The notes under the pieces: model-generated
Seen by the model: the letters and a program-made list of their open reading frames with translations, nothing else
The model's database searches: none
Told to the model about the DNA's origin: nothing
Translations under genes and position numbers: made by a program
NCBI GenBank assembly: GCA_031554275.1
Contig: JAVBKB010000139.1
Span: forward strand, 1-22,831
DNA length: 22,831 bases
Direction: 5' to 3'
Source of the DNA: JAVBKB01 sp031554275
Lineage (GTDB): Bacteria > Bacillota > Bacilli > JARBTR01
Shown here: positions 15,113 through 21,482 of the stretch, piece by piece
How the letters are laid out: each line of letters begins with the position of its first letter
Position numbering within the stretch: the first letter of the stretch is position 1

Positions 15113-15197
15113 GGAGAGTTGTCCGAGTGGCCGAAGGAGCACGGTTGGAAACCGTGTAGGCAGCAATGTCTCGTGGGTTCGAATCCCATGCTCTCCG
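15113..15197 (+). tRNA. tRNA-Ser (GGA)
   Basis: A class II tRNA of 85 bases with a long variable arm. GGAGAGT pairs with GCTCTCC, the anticodon loop TTGGAAA gives anticodon GGA, and the T-arm GTGGG-TTCGAAT-CCCAT is intact. CCA is not encoded. It follows tRNA-Asn by 22 bases and shares its terminator, so the two are one unit. Confidence 0.96.
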
Positions 15198-15205
15198 TAG
15201 AAGGA

Positions 15206-15250
15206 ACAAATCCGAACTCTATTTATAATAGACAGTTCGGATTTGTTTTT
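15206..15250 (+). terminator. intrinsic terminator of the tRNA-Asn/tRNA-Ser unit
   Basis: A perfect 13-bp stem (ACAAATCCGAACT at 15206-15218 with AGTTCGGATTTGT at 15234-15246) followed by a T-run. Confidence 0.95.
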
Positions 15251-15309
15251 ATTTTGAAGCGAAAATGTTTGGTGGTCAATGAGTTGATTCTTTCAATTCA
15301 TCGCGATGA

Positions 15310-16764
15310 TCAAGATAATCTATGTCTGAAATTCTTTACCGACATAATTGTGAAAGTGATTGCTAGAAAGATGAAAATAAAGATAAAATGATCGTTTTCA
15401 TCAAGAAATCTCTCCAAAAGTTCACCACGAGAGTGTGCTAACAGCACGCCTTTGCTGATATTTTCCGCATCCGATGTGATTTCTTCGCCAAAATCATACG
15501 GAACCAGTTTTCCGTTTTCAGCTTTTCCGACCACAAAAACAATCTCATCTGGTTCTATCACCTTGTAGGTCAAGGCACCATTCCCAAACCCATAGAATTT
15601 GTTTGAGTCAATATTATCAAGATATTGGGGAAGAATGGCATACTTATCAAGCCTAAGCCAATCAATATAGAGCCAAATAAAATTGGTTTCCACAGTAGAG
15701 TCACTTACTTGGAAGGTGCGTGTTTTCTGCAAATTTGACTTTGTATTCAGTGTAAGATACGTATTTCCCTTTGAATGTTCAAGACTATTTTCGAATGCTT
15801 GAACTAGTGAATATTTTTTGTAAAAATATTCTGGAGAAGGCTCATATGTTGTGATTCTTCCCTCAATCGCAACTAATCCAGTTGTTTGAGAATCGATTTT
15901 GTCAGTAAGCGGTGCCGATTTGATAAGTGAATACTGGGTGAATGTATCCGCTACCTTTACTGGGCAAAGAAGAATGAAAAAAGCTGCCAAGCAGGAATAA
16001 ATGATTGCTTTTGTTCGAGACCTGTGTTGATTTTGTGCTGCTTTACTGTTTTGTCTTTGGTTTTTTTGAGTATGATTACGCCCATTATAACGAAACTTGT
16101 ATATTGCAAGGATGACTTGTTCGGGTAAGCAAAAAAGGACCCAAACCCAAATTAAGATCAAAATCAAAGACATGATATAAGGGACAAGCCACTCTTCTAG
16201 CTTTGAATCACTGATTACATAAATCGAGCCAAGCACTACAGGAAAAAAGGCAAGTAGCTGAGGAAATGGAAAAAAAGCATTAGTGAAGGGTGCAAATACT
16301 TTGAATGGCACTTGATACTTGGTTTTATTAGATTCAATTGTGGTTTCTTTCAATCTAAACTGGAGTCTAAAGACGGCAACAAAAAAAAGCAAAATTCCAA
16401 TTCCTATGAAAGCATTGAAAATCGTTTGTGAGTAATCCAAATTCTTTTCTATACTAATTTTTAACTGTTGATAAAGACAAAAAGCAAAGAATAACAGATT
16501 CCAAGCAGTAAATTGACTAACTGCAGTCCACAACACAAATAATTGAGGTTCAAATCTAAAGAGATTTTGACTAAACCCCAAAAAAGTACATACCAAAATA
16601 GAAAAGATTAGCACAAACATTGTGAATAAAACATCAACTAGTTTGCCAAAACCTAAATGCATGTTAAAAACATCGTATTCAACATACAAAAGAATCGTTA
16701 ATATCCCCATAACGTAAGGATAATATGACTTGATTGATTTGGGATCAACTTTAGCTATTTCCAT
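15310..16764 (-). CDS. polytopic membrane protein with a possible GIDE/BAM-like domain
   Basis: A 484-residue protein I cannot name. Hydrophobic segments lie at about 15-37, 42-63, 75-98, 114-134, 158-183, 192-222, 253-270 and 459-476. A hydrophilic, basic linker (Asn, Gln, Lys, Arg rich) covers 225-252. Between the last two membrane segments is a soluble domain (about 290-450) with TGLVAIEGRITTYEPSPEYF, TFQVSDSTVETNF and TYKVIEPDEIVFVVGKAENG. This pattern is reminiscent of the GIDE/BAM domain of mitochondrial MUL1 and its bacterial relatives, a tentative match. The frame is open from a TTG at 16944, but an extended -10 at 16837-16845 and an AAGG six bases before the ATG at 16764 favour the later start. 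It ends 60 bases beyond the tRNA-Ser terminator, convergent with it. Confidence 0.7.
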   Translation of the reverse strand: MEIAKVDPKSIKSYYPYVMGILTILLYVEYDVFNMHLGFGKLVDVLFTMFVLIFSILVCTFLGFSQNLFRFEPQLFVLWTAVSQFTAWNLLFFAFCLYQQLKISIEKNLDYSQTIFNAFIGIGILLFFVAVFRLQFRLKETTIESNKTKYQVPFKVFAPFTNAFFPFPQLLAFFPVVLGSIYVISDSKLEEWLVPYIMSLILILIWVWVLFCLPEQVILAIYKFRYNGRNHTQKNQRQNSKAAQNQHRSRTKAIIYSCLAAFFILLCPVKVADTFTQYSLIKSAPLTDKIDSQTTGLVAIEGRITTYEPSPEYFYKKYSLVQAFENSLEHSKGNTYLTLNTKSNLQKTRTFQVSDSTVETNFIWLYIDWLRLDKYAILPQYLDNIDSNKFYGFGNGALTYKVIEPDEIVFVVGKAENGKLVPYDFGEEITSDAENISKGVLLAHSRGELLERFLDENDHFIFIFIFLAITFTIMSVKNFRHRLS

Positions 16765-16836
16765 TGATGACCTTAATCTCCGAAAGTCCTTCCCAGATAA
16801 ATTGATATAAATCACCCCGAAAAAGTATATAGAGCC

Positions 16837-16845
16837 ATTATACCA
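16837..16845 (-). promoter_or_regulatory. extended -10 promoter of the 484-residue membrane protein gene
   Basis: TGgTATAAT on the minus strand, lying inside the longer open frame. A transcript from here starts near 16830, so it supports the ATG at 16764 over the TTG at 16944. Confidence 0.55.
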
Positions 16846-16949
16846 AAGCTTTATAATTATCGTAGGGTTTTGAAAAATGAGCCTCGCAACGATTGTCTCT
16901 TCAGATTTTAAAAATTTTGAAAAAAATAAAAAATAGTTGCGCAAAATAG

Positions 16950-16978
16950 TTTACAAACTATAATTTCAGTTGTATAAT
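16950..16978 (+). promoter_or_regulatory. sigma-A promoter of tRNA-Glu
   Basis: TTTACA at 16950-16955, a 17-base spacer, and a perfect TATAAT at 16973-16978. The mature tRNA begins 34 bases past the -10. Confidence 0.85.
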
Positions 16979-17011
16979 TAAAAAGTTCGTCTCAATAGAC
17001 ACTTTTTTCAT

Positions 17012-17083
17012 GGCCCCTTGGTCAAGCGGTTAAGACACCGCCCTTTCACGGCGGTAACACGGGTTCGAATCCCGTAGGGGTCA
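17012..17083 (+). tRNA. tRNA-Glu (TTC)
   Basis: A 72-base cloverleaf without encoded CCA. GGCCCCT pairs with AGGGGTC, the anticodon stem CCGCC/GGCGG frames CTTTCAC, anticodon TTC, and the T-arm ACGGG-TTCGAAT-CCCGT is intact. It has its own strong promoter and a downstream hairpin, so it is a single-tRNA unit. Confidence 0.97.
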
Positions 17084-17180
17084 TATTTCTTTAAGGAAGT
17101 ACTTAGAATATCCTTGTGAAATGTGCTGTTCAATAAAGGAGAAGCTATAGGCTTTCCAACTTAAAACTTGTCAAAGATGT

Positions 17181-17215
17181 CTAGATTCTCGCTAGTAGAG
17201 GGTCTAGGCGTTTTT
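17181..17215 (+). terminator. probable terminator of tRNA-Glu
   Basis: CTAGA at 17181-17185 pairs with TCTAG at 17203-17207, with an inner CTC/GAG helix, followed by GCG and five T residues. It is about 100 bases past the tRNA. The 17216-17369 stretch beyond holds no gene that I can see. Confidence 0.6.
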
Positions 17216-17369
17216 ATTTATGCGGATTTTATGTGAATGACAAAAACGGGTTTGACATGGAGAAATATTTTGAGGACTTTTAAAAAGAGCTTACACTCTT
17301 TCAGATGGAAAAAATATTAAACAAATATTAAATGAATGAGTGATTTTTAATACTTATTACGTTTTGAGG

Positions 17370-17398
17370 TAGACAGCATAATATGTTGCTAGTACACT
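17370..17398 (+). promoter_or_regulatory. promoter of the type I toxin mRNA
   Basis: TAGACA at 17370-17375, a 17-base spacer, and TACACT at 17393-17398. The start would be near 17405, giving a 5' leader of about 50 bases before the toxin ATG. Confidence 0.5.
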
Positions 17399-17456
17399 AA
17401 TTCATGCAATAGTGGAAAAGAGATGGTCGGCTAGCCCTCGAATGGGGGTGATGCCC

Positions 17457-17537
17457 ATGACGGTATTTGAATCCTTAATGTTTGCAGTAACTTTTGCGAC
17501 CTTAGTCATTCTGATAATCCGACATAAAGACAAGTAG
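17457..17537 (+). CDS. 26-residue Hol-Tox-like type I toxin
   Basis: A short hydrophobic peptide with the layout of putative holin-like toxins (Hol-Tox type): MTVFESLMFAVTFATLVILI, then a short basic tail RHKDK. One membrane segment covers residues 6-21. A very strong GGGGGTG at 17444-17450 precedes the ATG by 6 bases; an in-frame ATG at 17451 and GTG at 17448 are possible alternatives. The mRNA is highly structured. Its 5' end (17425-17436) is a perfect 12-bp complement of 17589-17600, and the CCCCC at 17543-17547, four of whose bases lie in a hairpin loop, could mask the G-rich ribosome-binding site. A convergent promoter produces an antisense RNA over the 3' half. In known systems the peptide damages the membrane unless antisense RNA represses it. 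Family is judged by eye from the sequence pattern. Confidence 0.75.
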   Translation: MTVFESLMFAVTFATLVILIIRHKDK

Positions 17538-17571
17538 ACCATCCCCCTAGTCAGGAAAAGATGGTCTACTT
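17532..17571 (-). terminator. 12-bp hairpin at the toxin stop codon, terminator of the antisense RNA
   Basis: AAGTAGACCATC at 17532-17543 pairs perfectly with GATGGTCTACTT at 17560-17571, with a 16-base loop starting CCCC. On the minus strand it is followed by a modest T-rich stretch; on the plus strand there is no T-run, so toxin transcription probably continues. Confidence 0.65.
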
Positions 17572-17627
17572 CAAGGCAAATCTATCTTGGCTAGCCGACC
17601 GCTCTTTAAGCGGTATTGCTAACTGGC

Positions 17628-17654
17628 GTAGTGTTACAGCACTGCTCCTTTTAT
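17628..17654 (+). terminator. probable terminator of the toxin mRNA
   Basis: GTAGTG at 17628-17633 pairs with CACTGC at 17640-17645 (one T-G pair), followed by TCCTTTTAT. Ending here gives a toxin mRNA of about 250 bases, similar in size to known Bacillus type I toxin mRNAs. Confidence 0.55.
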
Positions 17655-17660
17655 ATTGTA

Positions 17661-17689
17661 ATCATAACATGAGAGTTTAATGCAATCAA
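17661..17689 (-). promoter_or_regulatory. promoter of the antisense antitoxin RNA
   Basis: On the minus strand, TTGATT (complement 17684-17689), a 17-base spacer, and TATGAT (complement 17661-17666). It is a better match than the toxin promoter, as expected for an antitoxin in excess. It starts only 20 bases beyond the moeB stop codon, and no terminator separates them, so moeB read-through could add to antisense RNA. Confidence 0.65.
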
Positions 17690-17709
17690 GTCTCCTTAGC
17701 ACCTAGTTA

Positions 17710-18729
17710 CTATCCCAAGATTTTTTGATAGGTTGCTCGAGCTTTTGTAATATCCTTTTCACCATGGATCATTGCTCGTCCATCTTTGAAGAAGACAACT
17801 CTTTCACCCAGTTTTTCTGCTGACAAAAGAAAAGGGTTTGCTGCAACTGTGTAACCAATTGCAGATAATTGCTTTGCAAGTGTTGTGAAATCAAGTGTCA
17901 TTACTTCTCTTGGGCGTATCTGAACTGTGTCTCTGCCGCAGAGCACGGACACTTTACTAGCATTTTCGGCAGATAGAAATGGGTAAGTCCGCTCTGTACC
18001 ACATGACAAGCAGCTTTCCTTCTTCACATTATTCACTTTAATTGATTGAAACTGATTTCCCCATAGATCAAAGCAGATGTAAGACGCACGGACAGCCTCG
18101 TAATCCTCTACAAGAATTTTCAATGCTTCTGCCGCTTGATGAGCGACTGTCATTTGGACTGCAGGCGAAATAATTCCACCTGTGTCACAAGTTAATCCCT
18201 GCATAGGAATAGCATTTAGCAAACAATTCAAGCAGGGTGTAATCCCTGGAATGATGGTAAAGCTCATGCCTACGCTTCCGACACAGGCGCCATAAATCCA
18301 TGGGATTTGATGCTTCTGCGACAGATCATTCAATACCATTCTTGTTTCAAAATTATCGGTAGCATCAAGGATCAAATCAACTGAGGGTACAAGTACTTCC
18401 AATGATTCAGGGTTAGCATCCATCAAGTGCGACTCAATGGTTACAGCAGAATTAACCGCTTCAAGCCGCGCTTTTGCAGCCACAACCTTAGGTAACTTCT
18501 GCTCTGCATCATTTTCGGTATAAAGTTGTTGTCGTTGCAGGTTGCTAAACTCTACATAGTCACGGTCAATCAGTGTTAACTTGCCTACACCAGCACGCAC
18601 CAACATTTCTGCAAGTGATGATCCAAGTGCGCCAACGCCAAGAATCAGCACATGCTTTGAGGAAATCTTAGCTTGTCCTGCTGACCCGATTTGTGGGAAA
18701 AGCACTTGCCTTGAATAGCGGTCGTTCAT
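17710..18729 (-). CDS. moeB: MoeB/ThiF-family adenylyltransferase
   Basis: A 339-residue E1-like enzyme that adenylylates the C-terminal glycine of MoaD so that it can be sulfurated. Visible marks are RYSRQVLFPQIG at the start, the nucleotide loop GVGALGSS (31-38), the acidic LIDRDYVEFSNLQRQ (53-67), and DATDNFETR (122-130). Two CxxC zinc pairs are at Cys166/169 and Cys240/243. A C-terminal domain of about 75 residues (CGRDTVQIRP to the end) is the extension usual in Firmicutes members and is not a rhodanese, as I see no CRxGxR loop. GGAG lies 8 bases before the ATG. moaD is 35 bases upstream, supporting MoeB over ThiF. It is the last gene of the moa group. Confidence 0.92.
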   Translation of the reverse strand: MNDRYSRQVLFPQIGSAGQAKISSKHVLILGVGALGSSLAEMLVRAGVGKLTLIDRDYVEFSNLQRQQLYTENDAEQKLPKVVAAKARLEAVNSAVTIESHLMDANPESLEVLVPSVDLILDATDNFETRMVLNDLSQKHQIPWIYGACVGSVGMSFTIIPGITPCLNCLLNAIPMQGLTCDTGGIISPAVQMTVAHQAAEALKILVEDYEAVRASYICFDLWGNQFQSIKVNNVKKESCLSCGTERTYPFLSAENASKVSVLCGRDTVQIRPREVMTLDFTTLAKQLSAIGYTVAANPFLLSAEKLGERVVFFKDGRAMIHGEKDITKARATYQKILG

Positions 18730-18764
18730 TGATTGATCTCCTTCATTGATTCTAGAATCTAAGC

Positions 18765-19001
18765 TTATCCACCACTTACTGGCGTAATAAAAGCAACCTG
18801 ATCGCCATCTTTAAGTACCGTATCATCGGCAGCAAACTCTTCGTTCACAGCAGCCATTGCAGCAGCCAAATTACTCACTAACTGATACTTTGCTTCTATT
18901 AATTTCTTCAACTCTGCTACAGACTTGCCAGCAGCATCAATCATTTCTCCTTCAACACCAGTAGCTTCCTTCAAATAGGCAAAATATTTTACTTGAATCA
19001 T
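18765..19001 (-). CDS. moaD: MoaD, small subunit of molybdopterin synthase
   Basis: A 78-residue ubiquitin-fold sulfur carrier. It starts MIQVKYFAYLKEATG and ends in VAFITPVSGG, with the Gly-Gly tail that is adenylylated by MoeB and thiocarboxylated. It then gives sulfur to precursor Z on MoaE. GGAGGT lies 5 bases before the ATG. It sits between moaE (164-base gap filled with repeats) and moeB. Confidence 0.95.
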   Translation of the reverse strand: MIQVKYFAYLKEATGVEGEMIDAAGKSVAELKKLIEAKYQLVSNLAAAMAAVNEEFAADDTVLKDGDQVAFITPVSGG

Positions 19002-19044
19002 CGGTTACCTCCATAAGTCCGTCATCCGAACATTTCATCAAAGC

Positions 19045-19180
19045 ATTATTTCGATTTCTGCAGCTTGCTAACGATAAGCAGCTTGAAACCGATTTCCATC
19101 AGCTACTATTATTTCGATTTCTTCAGCCTACCATGATAGCCAGCTTGAAACCGCTTTCTATTGCATTATTCGATTACTTC
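19045..19180. repeat. imperfect repeats copying the 3' end of moaE
   Basis: ATTATTTCGATTTCT occurs at 19045 and 19108, and the related ATTATTCGATTACTTCAG at 19165 is the end of moaE itself. CAGCTTGAAACCG also occurs in both spacer copies. The period is about 63 and then 57 bases. Read on the minus strand each copy resembles the last codons of moaE (PEVIE-stop). The copies fill the moaE-moaD gap. Confidence 0.8.
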
Positions 19181-19621
19181 AGGCTTTCCACTTGGATAAG
19201 CCACTGTTTCAAGTTGATTTCCAATCCATGCTTCGCCATCTTCCCAGTGTTCTTTCTTCCAAATTGGGACGATTTCTTTAATTCGTTCAATTGCATAACG
19301 ATTTGCTTCGTATGCATCATTGCGATGAGGTGTTGAAACTGCGATAACAACTGCAACATCAGTGATCGCTAACTTGCCAACTCGGTGTGAAATCGCAATC
19401 TTGGCATCAGGCCAGCGCTGCTGAACTTCATCGCCGATTTCTGCCAGTTTCTTCACTGCCATCGTTTCATAAGCCTCATAAATCAGATAAAGTGTCTTCT
19501 TATTGCTCGTTAATTCACGCACAGTACCAACGAATAATGTGACAGCACCTGCGTTCCGACTTGTAACCTTTTCCATCATTTGTGCCAAATCAATTGGCTC
19601 ACTTGTAATTTCAAAATTCAT
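19166..19621 (-). CDS. moaE: MoaE, large subunit of molybdopterin synthase
   Basis: A 151-residue protein that, with thiocarboxylated MoaD, converts cyclic pyranopterin to molybdopterin in the cytosol. Typical segments are GAVTLFVGTVRELTSNKKT (25-43), ISHRVGKLAITDVAVVIAVS (77-96) and HRNDAYEANRYAIERIKEIV (99-118). The WKKE at 121-124 carries the conserved active-site lysine. Length is normal. GGGAG lies about 6 bases before the ATG. It follows moaA by 91 bases on the same strand, likely in the same transcript. Confidence 0.95.
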   Translation of the reverse strand: MNFEITSEPIDLAQMMEKVTSRNAGAVTLFVGTVRELTSNKKTLYLIYEAYETMAVKKLAEIGDEVQQRWPDAKIAISHRVGKLAITDVAVVIAVSTPHRNDAYEANRYAIERIKEIVPIWKKEHWEDGEAWIGNQLETVAYPSGKPEVIE

Positions 19622-19712
19622 TGCTTACTCCCTTCAATACGCTATCTATTTCTTGATGATAATTATTTTTTAAATTTTAAAATTATCTAGTAGTATAAAC
19701 ATTCAAAACTCA

Positions 19713-20717
19713 TTATCCACCGATAAAAGACATTTCAATCTTCTTGCGGTCCTTTGAAGCTGTTGCTCGGATATCAGAGTAGCGATCATCTCGTTTGGAC
19801 CAGATATCAGAAATCTCAGATTTGATTTTCTCATCACCACTGCCATCACGCAGAAGCTCTTTTAAGTTGTGGCCCTCATCGCTAAACAAGCAAGTAAAGA
19901 AATGACCATTTGCGGAAAGCCGAGCCCGTGTGCAACTTGAACAAAAGGTTTCTGAAACGGATGTGATGAAGCCGACTTCAGTTCCGCAGTCTTTGTAGCG
20001 GTAACGCGATGCTACATCTCCATATTGTCTCGGGATTTCTTCTATCTCATACTGTTGGGAGATTTGATCCAAAATATCTTGCTTGGTGATCACTTCATCC
20101 AATTTCCAGCCGTTTGATGTGCCAACATCCATAAACTCAATATAACGCAATTGGATCTTTTCATTTTTACAGAAGGTTGCCATTGGAACAATTTGGTCCT
20201 CGTTCATTCCTTTTTTTGCAACCATATTGATTTTCACACCCAAGCCAGCATCTTTTGCTGCATGAATACCCGCAACAATGTGCTGGCTGTCAACGCCTCG
20301 ACCATTTATATCTCGGAAACTATCACCAATACTATCTAAACTAATGTTAACACGCTTCAAGCCAACCTTTGCAAGTGTCTTAGCAAACTTCGGAAGCATA
20401 ATCCCGTTGGTTGTCAATGCAATATCTTCTATTCCATCAATCTCAGATAATAGCGTAATTAGGACTGGTAGATCATGTCGTAAAAGCGGTTCGCCACCCG
20501 TCAAACGAATCTTCTTCACACCAAAGCCCGCAAATATCTTGGCACATCTAACAATCTCTTCGAAAGTTAACAGCTCATTTTGCGGCATAAATTTATAGTC
20601 ATTACCAAAAACATCCTTCGGCATGCAGTAGCTACAACGAAAGTTACAGCGATCCGTAACGGAGATTCGCAAGTCTCTGATAGGGCGATTCAATTGATCA
20701 ATAGGTGTTTTCTCCAA
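19713..20717 (-). CDS. moaA: MoaA, GTP 3',8-cyclase
   Basis: A 334-residue radical SAM enzyme, the first step of molybdenum cofactor synthesis, converting GTP to 3',8-cyclo-GTP. The SAM cluster cysteines are 24, 28 and 31 (CNFRCSYC), LTGGEPLLR is at 73-81, and the C-terminal cluster lies in FCSSCTRARLSANGHFFTC. The protein ends in the essential Gly-Gly (SFIGG). The start is TTG at 20717, supported by AGGAGG 7 bases upstream and by MoaA's usual N-terminus. The partner moaC is not in this window. It is divergent from moaB with a 191-base shared regulatory region. Confidence 0.96.
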   Translation of the reverse strand: MEKTPIDQLNRPIRDLRISVTDRCNFRCSYCMPKDVFGNDYKFMPQNELLTFEEIVRCAKIFAGFGVKKIRLTGGEPLLRHDLPVLITLLSEIDGIEDIALTTNGIMLPKFAKTLAKVGLKRVNISLDSIGDSFRDINGRGVDSQHIVAGIHAAKDAGLGVKINMVAKKGMNEDQIVPMATFCKNEKIQLRYIEFMDVGTSNGWKLDEVITKQDILDQISQQYEIEEIPRQYGDVASRYRYKDCGTEVGFITSVSETFCSSCTRARLSANGHFFTCLFSDEGHNLKELLRDGSGDEKIKSEISDIWSKRDDRYSDIRATASKDRKKIEMSFIGG

Positions 20718-20760
20718 GTAATTGCCTCCTGCTGACTATCTGTCAAATTACGAATAATAA

Positions 20761-20790
20761 TTGTGAGATAATCAGTTATTAGTATATAAT
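20761..20790 (+). promoter_or_regulatory. distal promoter of moaB
   Basis: TTGTGA at 20761-20766, an 18-base spacer, and TATAAT at 20785-20790. It would start transcription near 20797, about 112 bases before moaB. The surrounding GAATAAT/ATTATTC inverted repeat (20752-20758 and 20788-20794) could be an operator for both divergent genes. I see no clear minus-strand promoter for moaA. Confidence 0.5.
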
Positions 20791-20809
20791 TATTCTACAA
20801 TAAAATTGC

Positions 20810-20887
20810 CCTAATAAAACAATCTTTTTTGTGAAAGAAATTCTTGGGTATTAAACGTTTGAAGATTGATTAGGATTTTGATAATAC
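20810..20887 (+). promoter_or_regulatory. structured moaB leader and a second promoter
   Basis: In the moaB leader, CCTAAT plus CAATC (20810-20815 and 20820-20824, with AAAA bulged) pair with GATTGATTAGG at 20864-20874, an 11-bp closing helix around a 39-base loop. A proximal promoter overlaps it: TTGAAG at 20859-20864, 17 bases, TAATAC at 20882-20887. The helix may control expression from the distal promoter. I cannot match it to the molybdenum cofactor riboswitch. Confidence 0.4.
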
Positions 20888-20908
20888 ATAAATGAAGGGA
20901 GCAAGGAA

Positions 20909-21421
20909 ATGAGTTCTCATGAACATAAACAAGAAGCACCTAAATCCGTCAAATGCAAGATTATTACAGTGAGTGATACCAGAACAATTGAATCAGATAA
21001 AAGCGGACAGTTAATGAAGACTTTACTCGAAGAGAACGGTCATGTTGTGGCTGATTACGAAATTGTCAAGGATACAGCAAGCGAGATCCACAATGCAATT
21101 CTAGCAGGTGTGGGGAATTCAGACATTGATTGTATTCTAACCAATGGTGGTACAGGAATCGCCAAAAGGGATGTAACGATTGAAACTGTGAAAGCATTAC
21201 TGGAAAAAGAACTTGTAGGATTCGGAGAAATCTTTCGATATCTTAGTTATGCAGAAGATATTGGATCATCAGCAATCTTTTCCCGCGCAATTGCAGGCGT
21301 CATCGATAACACAGCGATTTTCTCAACACCAGGTTCGTCTGGCGCAGTAAAGCTAGCAATGCACAAGTTGATTCTACCTGAACTAGGACACGCGATTCGA
21401 GAAATAAGAAAAGATTTATAA
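20909..21421 (+). CDS. moaB: MoaB/MogA-type molybdopterin adenylyltransferase
   Basis: A 170-residue protein of the MoaB/MogA family that adenylylates molybdopterin before molybdenum insertion. Key motifs are ITVSDTRTIESDKSG (19-33), TNGGTGIAKRDVT (78-90) with conserved Asp88, SYAEDIGSSAIFSRAIAG (113-130), and STPGSSGAVKLA (139-150). GGGAG precedes the ATG. It is divergent from moaA and followed after 61 bases by an SRAP gene. I saw no terminator between those two, so they may be co-transcribed. MoeA, which acts next, is not in the window. Confidence 0.93.
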   Translation: MSSHEHKQEAPKSVKCKIITVSDTRTIESDKSGQLMKTLLEENGHVVADYEIVKDTASEIHNAILAGVGNSDIDCILTNGGTGIAKRDVTIETVKALLEKELVGFGEIFRYLSYAEDIGSSAIFSRAIAGVIDNTAIFSTPGSSGAVKLAMHKLILPELGHAIREIRKDL

Positions 21422-21482
21422 GGCACTAATTCTGGCGTCACGCAGATCAATTTTTAGATAAAAACGAACATCGGAGGTTGCC

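Larger units (their letters stand above)
17524..17654 (-). ncRNA. predicted antisense antitoxin RNA
   Basis: A minus-strand promoter at 17661-17689 would start an RNA near 17654. It would run through two hairpins (17599-17612 and 17628-17645) and end at the 12-bp hairpin 17532-17571, whose minus-strand exit is TTGTCTTT. The RNA would be about 130 bases and fully complementary to the 3' half of the toxin mRNA, including its stop codon. It contains GGTCGGCTAGCC, also present at the 5' end of the mRNA; because GGCTAGCC is self-complementary, the antisense RNA could contact the mRNA there as well. Ends are estimates. Confidence 0.62.

Noticed and set aside
15119..15391. Plus-strand 90-codon frame
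   Set aside because: It begins inside tRNA-Ser, runs through its terminator and overlaps the 3' end of the membrane protein gene. No ribosome-binding site.
16765..16944. 60-residue N-terminal extension of the membrane protein from a TTG start
   Set aside because: No ribosome-binding site at the TTG, and an extended -10 promoter lies inside the extension. The ATG at 16764 has an AAGG with good spacing.
17084..17369. Further small gene between tRNA-Glu and the toxin locus
   Set aside because: A TTGACA near 17251 has no partner -10 at 16-18 bases, and no ORF with a ribosome-binding site follows.
20761..20776. FNR/Crp-type site in the moaA-moaB region
   Set aside because: TTGTGAGATAATCAGT resembles one half-site, but the second half does not match TCACA or ATCAA, and the TTGTGA is better explained as a -35.
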